Assembly (NCBI GenBank): GCA_020726505.1
Contig: JAHLEZ010000002.1
Coordinates: forward strand, 4,030,001-4,094,000
Length of the DNA stretch: 64,000 nt
Direction: 5' to 3'
Source: Leptodontidium sp. MPI-SDFR-AT-0119
Lineage: Eukaryota > Ascomycota > Leotiomycetes > Helotiales > Leptodontidiaceae
Shown: piece by piece, positions 21,951-34,102 of the stretch
Layout of the letters: the number at the start of each line of letters is the position of its first letter
How positions within the stretch are numbered: position 1 is the first letter of the stretch
Position numbers and translations under genes: made by a program
The notes under the pieces: generated by a model
What the model was told of the DNA's origin: nothing
The model's database searches: none
The model's input: the letters and a program-made list of their open reading frames with translations, nothing else

Positions 21951-23566
21951 ATGCCAGGCGAAGCGTCAAGCGAGCTTCCCGTTCACTATGGCGGCAAGGT
22001 CATGGACGGGGAACTCGTCAAGCGTCCTGGATCACCACCCATTCCTCCAGCCTCGCCCATGCGTGCATACCAACAACCACGAATCGCCTACTCTCCTGAG
22101 CGAACACCCATCGACCAGCCCTTCTCATCCGACGATCTCAGAGGAGGCCTCAGACGCAGACCAAGCAACCAAGCACCACTCAGACGACACTCTGGCGGCG
22201 AGTATGACCGCGATCGTCCTAGCTTCTCCCAAGATGGAGGATCAAGACGACCATTGAGATCTAGGGACGATGGGTATTACCGTGATGACGAGCGTGGACC
22301 TTCGCGAAGGGAGGATTACCACCCCGACTCGCACGAACGTTCAAGGCCACCACGTACATATCGCAATGTTGACGCATGGGATAGAGCTCCAGGCTCGGCT
22401 TCAAAGCCATATTTTGAAGAGTCCAGGATGGACCGAGATCTGGAAGCTGGTCACGGATGGCACCCAGACAGGAAGAGGGTCAGTGATGAGGAGAGTATCG
22501 ACGGGTATAACTATGACGCCCATAAGAACTCTCGACCATCACTCAACTTCAAGAGTCTGAGTGCAGAGGAGAAGGCGGAGGTTATGAGACTTCCTTGGAC
22601 GCAGTGGATGAACAGTGACGTGAAGAATCGTAAGCCCCCTCTGTATCGCTTATGATAGCTCATGCTGACAATAATGTCTAGACTTCGTGGCCACCATCGG
22701 AGAGTTCGTGGGGACTACTATGTTCCTCTTTTTCGCTTTTGCCGGGACGCAGGTCGCTAACATCCAATCCGAAGCGTCAACAGACAGCAACTCAACAACC
22801 AATACAACCTCTGGTGGTGCAACTGGTTTCAACGTCTCTGTCTACCTCTATATCTCCGTCATCTTCGGCTTCTCACTCATGGTCAATGTTTGGATCTTCT
22901 TCCGTATCTCGGGAGGATTATTCAATCCTGCTGTCACTCTCGGTATGGTCATGGTTGGAGCCGTGCCTGTCGTCCGAGCCATTTGTCTGTTCTTTGCACA
23001 GATCGCTGGCGGTATTGCTGCCTCCGGCATGGTCCTTGGTCTCTTCCCTACGAAGCTGAACGTCAGAACCACCTTGGCTGGTGGGGCTAGTCTTGTCCAA
23101 GGAGTCTTCATCGAGGCTATCTTGACTGCCGAACTCGTCTTCACTATCTTCATGTTGGCGAAGGAGAAGCACAAAGCTACTTTCATCGCACCAGTCGGTA
23201 TCGGGCTTGCTCTGTTCATCTCAGAGATGGTTGGTGTTTACTACACTGGTGGATCACTCAATCCCGCTCGAAGCTTTGGACCTTGCGTTGTGACTGGAAT
23301 CTTTGACAAGGAACATTGGATCTACTGTAGGTTCTTAAAATCGCTTGACAATTGATGACAAATGTGCTAATCGATATGTAGGGGTTGGGCCAATGGTGGG
23401 CACGTTCATCGCTGTCTTCTTCTATAAGTTCATCAAGATGCTTGAGTACGAGATGGCCAATCCAGGTCAAGATGGCGATGCCAAGAATGACCCTACTCAG
23501 AACGAAGAGAAGAAGGCCGAGATTATGCAGAGGAGGGAGGCGAAGCGATACGCAAGGTCTCAGTAA
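21951..23566 (+). CDS. Aquaporin (MIP family) with a long hydrophilic N-terminal tail
   Basis: Three exons, 21951-22629, 22682-23326 and 23382-23566, give 502 aa; introns are 52 and 55 bp with branch sites GCTGAC and GCTAAT. Aquaporins form membrane channels for water or small solutes. Both signature boxes are intact: FNPAVTLG with NPA at 308-310 and LNPARSFGP with NPA at 420-422. The Arg after the second NPA is typical of the selectivity filter, and six membrane segments lie between about 227 and 470. The first NPA is not altered as in many aquaglyceroporins, so an orthodox water-channel type is more likely (inference). The first 226 residues are polar, Arg/Ser/Pro/Asp-rich and probably disordered, far longer than in most MIP proteins. 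The C-terminal tail is charged. The gene converges with the 5-alpha-reductase-family gene. Confidence 0.9.
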
Positions 23567-23876
23567 CGAGATGATACAACGACAGATGAGCATACGAAAA
23601 CGATTTGATGTCTCTCTTGTTTCTTATTGTCGGAGTTACTTACGTTGGCGCTCTGAATGGACATTCAACACTGGCTTAATTAGGTATATTATGATTGCAA
23701 TGCTTTATGTTTGATGTTTGATGCTTGGTTAGGCTAGTTCTATTACTCTTATTGATGCAAGTAAAATAATGAAATGCCATATCTCAAGTCTCAAATCCTC
23801 ATACTCCCGTACCATTCATTACTCGTGAAACGCTCGCCACTCCAGGATACAGTTCTCTATCAGACACCGTCTTGAA
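23567..23876. other. Short spacer between convergent 3' ends
   Basis: A 310-bp A/T-rich stretch between the stop codons of the aquaporin and the 5-alpha-reductase-family gene. It must hold both 3' UTRs. No distinct terminator signal was recognised. Confidence 0.5.
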
Positions 23877-24925
23877 TCACAACAGTCCCGGTATGATCGC
23901 CTTTCTCCCGGCAGTCTTCTCCTTGCCAAACCGCTCTTCATACCACTTCTTTCCCTGCAAAGCTCTCGGCAACATCGCCGCGATCTCATTAAGCAGGAAA
24001 GTCCTAGCAGGCAGACAGTCCCATCCTCCCACCATCCAAAAGCCAGCCCACTCAATCCACTCACACAAGTAATGCGGGTAGAAAATCCACCGAAACAGGC
24101 CGTTCTCAGGAATCATGTAGATTTTGTCTACTCCCTTCTTTACCGCTTTACCCTTGCCCGTACTTGCTTCGGCTCCCTTTGATGCATTTTCTTGGTTCCG
24201 AAGTGCTGCGCGCCGGATCTCGCGGAGCTCGTCGTCGTGGAATGCGTTTCCCATTAGGCCGAATGCCCATATGAACATGCCTAGTTCGATTCGCCCGCCG
24301 GCTTTGTAGGTGTTGCCGTAGCTCTGCCAGTCCAGACGGGACGTGGGACCATGACCTCCTAACCAGGATCCAATGCAGAGGCCGTTTGTGATTTGGAAAG
24401 TTAGGGCGAAGAGCCAGACGAGGGGGTGGATTGGGGACATTGATGGTGCGATTATGGGGCAGAGGATTGCTCGGTAGAGGTAATGGATGGTCTATTGTTG
24501 AATGTAAGTAATGATAATTATGAAGAGGTAAATGATGCATGAAATGGACACCAAAATAGAAGATGTTACTTACATATAAACCGGCCATGACTTTGTTCTC
24601 CCATGGTATTTGTGCCATACCAACTTGTGCTGGTAAGGTGGACATTATGTATAACAGTGTAAGAAGTCCAGGAGTCTCCATTGTCATCCAAGCAATCTTC
24701 CCCGGAATGTTGAATCGGCTATTAGTCGAGGTCTTTCCAGCTCCATACCATGGCTGGATCCATTGAAAGATCGTTACCTGTGTTACTTGTTAATTTGGCT
24801 TATACCCAGAACGGCAGAGTAAGACTCCCAAGAGCAAGGCTTACCAGTGGAAAGAACTGGAAAATGTAGCAGATCAGCTCCCAATTTTCCCTCGATGGAG
24901 GCATCCAGTTCTCGGCTATCGCCAT
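23877..24925 (-). CDS. Steroid 5-alpha-reductase family membrane oxidoreductase
   Basis: Three exons on the minus strand (24925-24845, 24777-24574, 24491-23877) give 299 aa; introns are 67 and 82 bp. The family reduces delta-4,5 double bonds of 3-oxo steroids or related lipids with NADPH at the ER membrane. The family signature is clear in the C-terminal half: GLYTIHYLYRAILCP, the ITNGLCIGSWL segment matching the usual NGY box, and PHYLCEWIEWAGF matching the HY/NYxGEIxEW motif. Several hydrophobic segments fit a multi-pass protein. The fungal substrate is not known from sequence. Its start is 300 bp from the divergent POF1-like gene. Similarity to SRD5A1-type enzymes is better than to polyprenol reductases, but this is judged by eye. 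Confidence 0.8.
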
Positions 24926-25224
24926 TGTGATTGTCTACTTGCAATGGAGGCGTGCAATTGCTGGTGGGATGTGGTGAGACTGGATAACCTCAATGTCGTC
25001 AGGACTTTGTAGGACATGGGGCTTGGGAGCAAACAAAGCAAACATCACAGCCTCGCCTTGGCTCAACCTCTGAATGGCAGGTTGAATCCCCGCCTCCCGC
25101 AACCTGCTCTCCACTCACTCCACTTCAACAGCCTTGCGGCTGAATTGTCCGATTGGACATCATCGAGAGCTTCACATTTCAGTACTGGCTCTTCCAACAT
25201 TCCATCGAGTGGTCTTCAAGCACA
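24926..25224. promoter_or_regulatory. Divergent promoter between the 5-alpha-reductase-family and POF1-like genes
   Basis: A 299-bp region between opposite start codons. It is C/T-rich toward the POF1-like gene. No clear TATA box was assigned. Confidence 0.45.
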
Positions 25225-26121
25225 ATGAGCACATATCCCTCTTCAGATTCCGATCAAATGCTCACTCACTTCAGGCAAGCCCTCCAAAGCTTCCGCACCT
25301 CGAACGCACCCTTCCGAATCCTCTCCTCGATACCCAAACCCCTCAATTCAGCACCCCTCCCTCCACCTCCACCTCCCAAGACGCTTTATATCCTCGATTC
25401 ATCCTTCAACCCGCCTACCCTCGCTCACGCCCGCATAATACTCTCTGCCCTTCAATCCCCCCACTCCGCTTCAACCCCGCACCGAGTCCTCCTTCTCCTC
25501 GCCATACAAAACGCAGACAAAGCTCCCAAGCCCGCGTCTTTCGAAGAGCGATTGGCCATGATGGAGGTATTCGCCCAAGATTTACAGGCCAAAATCAAGC
25601 CATCTTCCACATCTCAGCCAGAGCAGAGCGAACTGGGGATAGACATAGGTGTAACGACACTCCCATACTTCGCAGACAAATACCCACATATATCCCCCTC
25701 TTCAGCATATCCTCTCCCAGAAACAGAACAAGTCCATTTAATAGGCTACGATACGCTAGTCAGACTCCTGGATACAAAATACTACCCGCCTTCACATACC
25801 CTGAAGCCTATTCAGCCTTTTCTTGAAAAGCATAGATTGAGGGTTACGTATCGGGCTGATGATGAGTGGGGGGATCGGAAGGCGCAGGATGGGTATTTGA
25901 GGGATTTGGGGGACGGTAAGAGGGAGGATGTTGGGGGGTTGAGGGAGTGGGTTACTGGGAAGAGGATTGAGATGGTGGAGGGGCGGAAGGAGGGCGAAGA
26001 GGTGGTCAGTAGTACGAAAGTCAGGAATGCGGTTGCGAAAGGGGATGAAGAGGCTTTGGGGAAGTTGGTTACTAAAGGTGTGAAAGAGTGGATCTTGAGA
26101 GAGGGTTTGTATAAAGACTAA
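25225..26121 (+). CDS. POF1: Nicotinamide/nicotinic acid mononucleotide adenylyltransferase, POF1-like
   Basis: A single-exon 298-aa protein. The family joins ATP and NMN to make NAD. The nucleotidyltransferase core is visible. LDSSFNPPTLAH (about residues 57-68) is the family form of the GxFxPxHxxH nucleotide-binding motif, and SSTKVRNAV (about 262-270) matches the ISSTxxR motif that binds ATP phosphates. VHLIGYDTLVRLLDTKYY between them matches the middle block of fungal Pof1 (yeast YCL047C) proteins better than Nma1/Nma2. A proline run (PLPPPPPPK) precedes the first motif. The open frame continues upstream to a TTG, but the first ATG at 25225 leaves a sensible N-terminus. In the first catalytic motif the usual first His position is Thr, as seen in this subgroup. 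Confidence 0.8.
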   Translation: MSTYPSSDSDQMLTHFRQALQSFRTSNAPFRILSSIPKPLNSAPLPPPPPPKTLYILDSSFNPPTLAHARIILSALQSPHSASTPHRVLLLLAIQNADKAPKPASFEERLAMMEVFAQDLQAKIKPSSTSQPEQSELGIDIGVTTLPYFADKYPHISPSSAYPLPETEQVHLIGYDTLVRLLDTKYYPPSHTLKPIQPFLEKHRLRVTYRADDEWGDRKAQDGYLRDLGDGKREDVGGLREWVTGKRIEMVEGRKEGEEVVSSTKVRNAVAKGDEEALGKLVTKGVKEWILREGLYKD

Positions 26122-26660
26122 TATTTCGTGATTTGGAAATGAGGTGCCTTAGGCGACTATTGAAGAATTTGCGTTTTTGGATCAAGCGAGAGGGTTCGTG
26201 AATGTCACTTGCCGCTTTCCCTTTCTTTATTCTACTCAACAAATGTTCTATCCCGGATGTTCTGGATAACAGCAGGAAGTCCTGTGCAGCTCCGCCTCCG
26301 GCTTTGAGCAGTTATGAAAAAAATTTTGTTTGGCAATTCAAACGTTCTGACTCTTCTTTACTCTGCAGAATTAGGCTCGCCTGTGACAATACCGATTCTC
26401 TTTCTCTAGAATGGTAGTGTTTGTTTTGTTTATGTCCTGTCCTCTGGCAGCACTTTGAGGCTCGTTTCCATACCCCCTGCACCCCTGCGCTTGTTTCATA
26501 GCGGGACCTAAATGGACCTCCACGGTACTTAAGAGGTCTCCCACTCAACTAAATCCAACTTCTTCTCGATTGTGTACAACATTTCCTGTGAACATTTCGA
26601 ATTAGCTTCTCCAATTTCAAATTCCACAGTTCATCTTGACCACAATACCATCGAATCAAG
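26122..26660. other. Promoter spacer upstream of the dynamin gene
   Basis: A 539-bp region holding the 3' UTR of the POF1-like gene and the promoter and leader of the dynamin gene. The last about 100 bp are A/C/T-rich, as expected for a leader. No gene was seen. Confidence 0.5.
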
Positions 26661-29212
26661 ATGGGAGAAGCTTCAACCACAGTGCTGGGGCTCGCAGAGC
26701 AGATCTCACAGAAAACTGCTGGGTTCATTCATTCCAAAAAGCATACTGACCTGCTTGATATCGTTGATGCCTTGCGTTCCAACGGAGTCAGTCACTAGTA
26801 AGCAGTCCATGCCAGCTCTCATGTCCTTTTTTCCATACTGACTCCATCATTCCAGTGTCGACCTTCCTCAGATCATCGTGTGCGGTTCTCAATCGTCTGG
26901 AAAGTCATCAACGCTTGAATCACTCTCTGGAATCGAATTCCCAACCGCAGAAGGTCTCTGCACTCGCTTCGCTACTGAATTGATCCTCCGACGAAGCGAG
27001 AAGTCCGAGATTAAAGTCCAAATCCAACCTTCTGCTAGCAGAACCGAGGAGCAGAGGGTGAAGCTTTTAAAGTTCCACGAGAAGGAGAGCGAGCAGAAGA
27101 ATTTTGCAAAGATCATTGAGGCTGCAAAAGTTGAATTGGGCCTGACAGGAACTGGTCCCGAAGCCAAAGTCTTTAGTACTGATGTATTGAGGATTGAAAG
27201 CACTTCATCCACTGCTCCCAACTTGACCTTGGTGGATCTCCCAGGACTGTTCTCCGCTTCGGACAAGAATCAGTAAGCAGCCAGACCGGGACTGTTATAC
27301 TTTGTTGAATGTTCTGAACTTGGCTAAATGTTGATTCCAGATCGGACGATGACGTGAAATTGGTACAAGATCTGGTTGTTGGGTATATGAAGCAAAAGCG
27401 TAGTATCATCCTGGCCGTCGTCGCGGCTGACAGTGCCTTTGCGAACCAGCCGGTTACCAAGTTCGCCAGAGAGATTGACCCTTCTGGTACCAGAACACTG
27501 GGACTAATCACGAAGCCCGACAAGATTGATAGAGGCTCGGACACCGAAAGGTATTACAGTAAGTTCCCATGTCTCAAATTTGCATAGTATCATGTGGCCG
27601 GCGCATCCACTGCACAAGATCTCAAGGGTGTTTTTAAACTTTGCTAAACCTTGTCCTAGTTGAATTGGCTCAGAATGAGAATGTCAAGCTGAGCCTGGGA
27701 TGGCATGTCCTCCGAAACAAAAGCCACGCTACAGCCGATGATACCACCAAACAGCGAGAAGAAAGAGAAGCGGCCTTCTTCTCTGATTCCGACTGGAAGC
27801 AAGCTCTCAAGCCTGAGCAGCTCGGCGTAGCGAATTTGAGAGAACGGCTCCGCGATGTGCTCTGGAAACAAATCAACGAGTCACTCCCTGCTGTCAAGTA
27901 CGATGTCCAAATGGGGCTCAAGGACTGCACTGCCAAGTTGCACCAGCTAGGAAAGGCTCGCAGCACTAATAGGGAGAAGCATACGTACCTTCACAAGATT
28001 AGCAGCAGAGCATCCACGATGGTTAAAGCAGCTATTGATGGAGTCTACGCAGACCCTTTCTTTGTGTCGTTCCCAGGCCAGCAGGACGCGTTCGAGAGAC
28101 GTCTCCGTGCGAACATCCAGAAGACGCTTACCGATTACGCCGACAAGATGGTCCTGCATGGCCATGCTCTTGAGATAGTTGAAGACGACGATAAGCCCAC
28201 GCGACACAGTTCATCGAAATTCATGATGAGGTGCGATTACTTAGAGGTAGTCAGGGAACTCATGGTCGAGTGCAGAGGCCGTGAACTTCCTGGTACATTC
28301 AACCCTCTTGTAGTTGGAGATCTCTTCAGTCGCCAGTGTAAGCCATGGGAGCACATCACTCAGAATCTCGCCGAGCAGGTCCACGAAGCTGCGGCAATCA
28401 CCTTCAACAAGATCTTGTCGGAGATTTGTGATGACAATACCAGGACTCGTTTGATGAAGGGTCTCATTCAGCCGTCATTGCACAAACTTCGGAAGGATCT
28501 GAAGGAGAAATTGGACGAGTTGCTTGAGCCACACCTATCGATTCATCCGATCACGTACAATGATTACCTTACCGAGGCAGTCCAAAAGATCCAAGGTGAC
28601 AGGCACGATAGGGCGTTTGATGCCCTCTCTCTGGAAGGATGCGGTTACACCTCAGAGTCTCCAAGAACAAGTAAAGACGTATCGTTAGCAACTCTGCTTC
28701 ACACTCTTCGCTTGTTAAAAGATGGGACTCGGCCGAATGTGGAGGAGTACTCCGTGTCGTTGGCTGCAGATGTAGCTGCTGCATACTACCAGGTAAGTTC
28801 TCCTCAACACTGAATGTACTCTGCATCCTCGACGACATACTGAGATACCTTTTTTTCCCCCAGGTTGCCCTCAAGAAATTTATCGACGATGTCAGCGTCA
28901 ATGCTGTTGAGGCTTGTCTCATTCAAAATCTTCCAAGAGTGTAAGTCACCACTCCCCCTTCCAACATGTAGAATATAGCTTCAACACCAGAGCTTCACAG
29001 AAACACATCGATACTAGAGGACTTACTGATATCCTTTCAGGTTCTGTCCCGATGTTGCGTGGGAGCTGACGGATGAGCAAGTAGAGCTCTTGGGTTCTGA
29101 AGACGATCGCACTGTCAAAGATCGAGCCGAGCTACAGAAGAAAAAGGCGATCTTGGGACAGGCTTTGAGTGATCTTGACGCATTCACAGCCAGATCGGGT
29201 ACTCGAGGATGA
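26661..29212 (+). CDS. Mx-like dynamin superfamily GTPase
   Basis: Six exons (26661-26797, 26856-27272, 27341-27558, 27660-28792, 28864-28940, 29041-29212) give 717 aa; every junction keeps the frame and uses GTAAGC or GTAAGT donors. Dynamins hydrolyse GTP to remodel membranes. GTPase motifs are complete: GSQSSGKSS (P-loop, 56-64), the switch Thr in LCTRFATEL, DLPG (173-176) and TKPD (242-245). A middle/stalk region follows (about 300-600), and the end resembles a GTPase effector domain (ALKKFIDDVSVNAVEACLI and later charged helices). No PH domain, proline-rich tail or mitochondrial leader is seen, which separates it from classical dynamin and Mgm1. The relaxed middle region fits the Mx-type proteins expanded in filamentous fungi, not Vps1 or Dnm1. 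Cellular role is not predictable. Confidence 0.88.
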
Positions 29213-32200
29213 GTTGATTGTACTGTATTACTGTATCCATGTGGCTGTTTTGGTTGTATTTGTCCACGTTTTCGCGTTTGTACTTGCGAAACGACTGGAC
29301 CGTTGTGGGTTGGGTACTGCATTGCTTTTTAGAACGCTCGGTATCTCGCTGCATTTGAATTGCGAAATAGACTAGCTAGAGATGCGAAATGTATTTCGAA
29401 TCGCAAGTATGCCTTCTCCACAGTGTTATGGAGTTTTTTTTTGGACACATTCTTTCATCTGAGTTGACCGTTCCGAAGTAAACAAACAATGCTTGAGTTG
29501 AGTTTTTAGCGAGCTAGATAGGGGAAGTTCGCATATTTCCTGGAAACTGGGTTGCTGAAGCGACAAAACCCGTCTCAAGATACAGCAGTTTCATTCTGAT
29601 TTGTAGGTCCAGATATCGGTGCTCCGCTTGCTTTCAAGACATGTCTTGGTTTATTGAGTATGGTAGTAGCTGGACAACATAAAGTTCTGCCGAGCAACAT
29701 GTAGCTCGAGGATGGATTGAAAAAAAAAAAGGGGGGGGGGGGGGGGGGGGGGGGAAGGAACGAGCGGGTAACAGGAAGTAGTGCTGGATCTGGTAGAAGG
29801 CAGGCTCCTTTTCTAAGTCGCTGGTGGAACCTAGTACAATATGGAAAGGGCAACATTCTGCTTCGCAGAACATCCCAAGTTCAGAATATGCAATGGACGA
29901 ACCCATGCCCCGCGTAGCAAGACAGCTAATGTGTGCGTGAAAATTTCAGGACATCATATCTAATCTATCAACCGCGACCGCGGGGTTCCAAAGATTAGCA
30001 AGCTGAGAGAGTCGCCAAGAATCGCCGTCCTAGGCCAAAATCCCACTGCCTAGGACTGCTCTATGTGGAAGACTTTGTAATTCTGACCCTGGGAGAGTGA
30101 CGTCTCTGGATCGGACTCTGCGCTCTGGACGCTCTTCGGGGCTTTGCTCGGCGCCCAACCATCCGATCGCAAGGGGGAGAAGGGAGCTGGGAGCAGCAAA
30201 GTTTTGGCTATTCTTTAGGCTCTTCATATTTATGCTTCGGTTTTGGACTTGAATTTTTAGTTATTAGGTTACTAGGGAGGAGATTAGAGCAGTTGTGTAA
30301 ATAATGAAGAGATACACGTGTAAAGCCGAGACTCCAGAGGAGTCAGTACTTTCCCTACTATCACTACCTCTCTAGTCCTATGTCCTCTATTAGATGACGA
30401 AACGCTAAAGTCACAGCACGTTTTCGGGACTTTGATGTGAAGTTCGCGTGAGCCTACTAATGATCCTCTGGACTATTTGCCATGGTAGAGATTGACATAT
30501 TTCCCAAAAAGCTGTACATGGCATGGAGGAGAGACATGGAGCAAAGTAGCTTGGATCGGTGTCAGTGTCTGGATTCAGGGGGAGCTACCTGCATTATATG
30601 ATATGAGATGAGATAGATCACAATGCTATATCTGCCCCGCTCTCGAGAAGTATCTTCATCGATCGATATCGATATTTGATATTGATATTGATATTGTGTA
30701 TCTAAAGACTTGAGATTTGGGTTTTGGAAGATCATATAACATTCCTTAAGTCCATGGAAGTCTCCACAAGCCCCCTCGAAGTCGTAGATACTTTAAGGGA
30801 CTCGAAGACGTGCTTGAAGATGGGAGGTGATCCGTTGATCTGTCCTAATATGAGTCTTGTTTTCGGCGCGTGGGGATGAGGAAGGAAGGAAAGGTGTGTG
30901 AAAGAGAGAGGGAATTGAAGCGTGGGAAGGGAAGTGGAGGGAAGTGAGGTAAGTTAAGGTTGGTGGTGGTAGACTAGGTAGTTATTGGGTGACATGAAGC
31001 TTAAGAGTGGTACTCAGTGTCGTGACGTAGGTATGAAAGTATCCTCATGTGAAATGAAAGGAAATGTTTGTAGGAAGTGTGGATAGGTGCGTGAGGATTT
31101 AAGAGAGAAGATAATTATTCAGACTTGATCAAAAGAACCAAAGGTGCTTAAATTGGGAGAGCGCGAGTTCCATTTGGGGACAGGCAGACAGGTAGGTTGT
31201 AGCTCGGAGTTGAATTGAGTTGCATGTATTGAACTTGGTATCTGACTTTGAACCCGAAATAGATAATTTCAGAGCGCAAGGGAGGTCTACACATTGAATT
31301 ATATCCGAAAGACTACCTAGGTACTTACTAGATACCCTTGTATAGAGAGAAGGTATATGAAAGGGTTGATGGGAAGTTTATTCGAGCAGAATGTTCGCAT
31401 GCTGGTTGTAGGGGGAAGGTGCAGCTGAGAACGCTTAAATGGGCCAAAGAGCAAGCGAGTACTTTCTTACCTGTCTGTATAGAATTCATTTATTTTTATT
31501 TTTAAGTATGATCACCTCCGGCCAAAGAAATGTGTGGCTTCATCGGCAAGTACAGCCAGCAGCTTATTAGGACGCTTTCTCGAGCCTTGACTTCATCAAT
31601 GAGAGTCTGCCTAGAATCTTGGGTCATTTCCGTTGTCATCACTAATCACTAATCACTCACGTCACAATTACTCGCCATCCCTTGCGAAGTCGCGCAAACC
31701 GCCTACCTAGTTACCCAGCACACCAAATCTTCTCCGGCCACGATCAACCCTGTGAGATGTGATCCTTCCAACGACACGACCGACTGGTGGAGTGTGTTTT
31801 ATAAGCAAGGAAAAGAGAAGAGAAGAAAAATTCGATAGGAGCCGTCGAAAACTCGAATCCAACCCCTCCAATCCTTATCCTTATCATGATTCAGACACTG
31901 CAGGCGGGCCCGTACAGTATTGCTGGACCTTGCAGGATTGGATTCTTAGGAGCCATTGGCAGTTTATTAGCGGTCGCGGGAACGCGGCTCGGGATGGGAT
32001 GATGGGATCTAGGAAGGGGGAGGGGGAGGTCCTGGGAGATGCCATATCGTTTCACGCCTTTTTTTGATTGTTGGACAGGGCTGGAGGAGGAATGTGGCCA
32101 TTGTGATGAAATGATGAGATGCGAGAAATGAAGGCTGTTTGAGTTCTGGGAAGGGAGTGCAAGGATCCTGTGCACCATGGAAATGATGGAAGCTTCGATC

Positions 32201-34102
32201 TGGACTCTTTCCTTACCTACCGACCTCCCCTCCTGCAATTGCTTGACATCCAGTCCGTTTGTCGGCCCGTTGTGGTAGCACAGAAATACTCTCGTTGCTG
32301 TCAGATGGCGGGGACAGAGTCATGAACCAGCTGGCGATGCAAGATTCCGATTCCGTGCGTGGAAGAAGAAGAAGCGTGTGTGTGTTCCATGACCATGAGC
32401 TGGCTGGGAACATCGCCATCGATGATGTTTCTCAGGGGCATTCAAAGCTTGGCACAGTGAAAGGCCAATGGGATGCATTTCTCTCCTTGCAGTGGCGTTG
32501 TTTCAAGATGCGTCCCTGCACCCAGTTGTTCTCGCAGACGGGACGAAAGGTTATCTCGAGGGAGGGATGGATCTCTGAACACTTCAACAAACACATCACG
32601 ACACAACAGAATCTTGAGGTTTGAGAGATACAGAATGGACATCGAAGCAGCAACCAGCTTCAAACCTTACTCTCCTCTTGGAACGCCTTGGCGATTCCGG
32701 CTTCTCTGGCTTCGCGGATCATTGATGCTATTCCAGGACTGCCGATGACTATCCATCCACTCCTGGTGTGATGGTGGGATCTGGCGGATCGGATGGAGCA
32801 AACCAGTGAGTGAGTGCAGTGCAGTAGTGCAGCTAAGCTAGTTTTATGCAGTACCCAAAGCACGCAACGCACTCAACACAAGCATGCGATAACCGGCTGG
32901 CTCACCGTATCGTGTTGTTCTCGTACTGTTGAACTGACTGGCCCTTTACGAAGTATGTAGCCACGGTTGCGGCGTGCACGAATACGCTCGTAAATAATCT
33001 CCGGTGGGCCCCAATGTAGCGGGGGGTGCTGATCTCAATAAGATTCAACACGAGAAAGGTGATGAGGCCTGGATGCAGTGGATGGTTCGTCCAACAGTCA
33101 TCCAATAAAGTCAGCAAGCAGCGTCAAAAGGAAAAGCACTCAGGATGGGGAAAGGACGGAAAGGCTGATGTCTCTTGTGCAACTCTCTCTCTCCTCCTCT
33201 CAGCCTGTCCTGCCGCCAGACCGAGGGGTTGCTCTAATCTTATCCGCCAGCCGTTGTCAACAAAAGATTGCGTAGAGTTCAGTTGAGGCTGTCTGTTCCT
33301 CTGCTTGGATGCCGTGTGTTCATCCCATTGCGTTTCACGCTGCTCCCACAGCGAATCAGAGGCACTGGGTACCTGAACAGCCCCCTGGCAATGGCCCGAG
33401 ATGGCCCCAACCTAGAGTCCTCCTCTCAGCCAAGCGAGCTGCTGCGCCTGTGTTTTTCGCCAATCAGCGCGCCAATCAACCCCCCCTACAGCCAAGACTC
33501 AATCTTACGCAGTAGCTTGACCGGGTCGCTAGCCCACTCACTTGTACTTGTCCGCCCGCCCCTTTTCCAACCACCGCTCGTCAACCTCTCATGGGCCATG
33601 GCCCCCCTCGGCCAATCTCTGCCAATCTCTGGTCTCCTCCCTCCCTCTCCTGGCTTGCTGCTCGAATGCATCCACAACAGGCCTTTCCACCGTGGCTTCC
33701 AACCTCGTCGATCCCTTTTTTGGTGCCTGCGGCGTCATGGGAGTGCCCTGGCGCCTGCACACAAATCTCCCTCTAGCTCACTTGCCCCTGTAGGCCGCAA
33801 TCCCGCGCTTCCCTTTTGTTCCTCGACTCCCCCCATCGTTCTCGACCTTTCTCTCTTTCTTCTCTCACCAAGATTTCTCTTGACCACTACAGTCCTTACA
33901 GTCATTCTTTGCAATAGTTCTCTTTCGTTCTCAACTTCAGTCATTCTTTTCAAGAGATCTTTGTCGAGTCGACTTTCACTCATTTACCCACTGTCTATTC
34001 CGAGAAACCTGCCAATCCACGACGTTCAACGACCATTCCAAACATTGAAACGAGACATTTGGAGGAAACTTTGATACCTTTTTCGACCATCCATATTTCA
34101 AA
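29213..34102. other. Gene-free spacer, about 4.9 kb
   Basis: No supported coding region. The left part contains an A11-G24 homopolymer tract. The middle has GATATT/ATCGAT repeats near 30660-30700 and a TACCTAGGTA palindrome at 31314. The last roughly 900 bp (33.2-34.1 kb) is C/T-rich and reads as promoter plus 5' leader of the secreted protein gene. The 268-codon open frame at 33268-34074 lies in that leader and is of Ser/Pro/Leu low complexity. Confidence 0.45.
29720..29754. repeat. A11-G24 homopolymer tract
   Basis: Eleven A are followed directly by twenty-four G. The run can form G-quadruplexes and is prone to length errors in sequencing and assembly. Confidence 0.85.

Noticed and set aside
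29717..29917. Gly-rich open frame over the poly-G tract
   Set aside because: Created by the homopolymer; no flanking protein-like sequence.
33268..34074. 268-codon plus-strand open frame upstream of the secreted protein
   Set aside because: Overlaps the pyrimidine-rich leader and ends just before the real start codon; composition is not protein-like.
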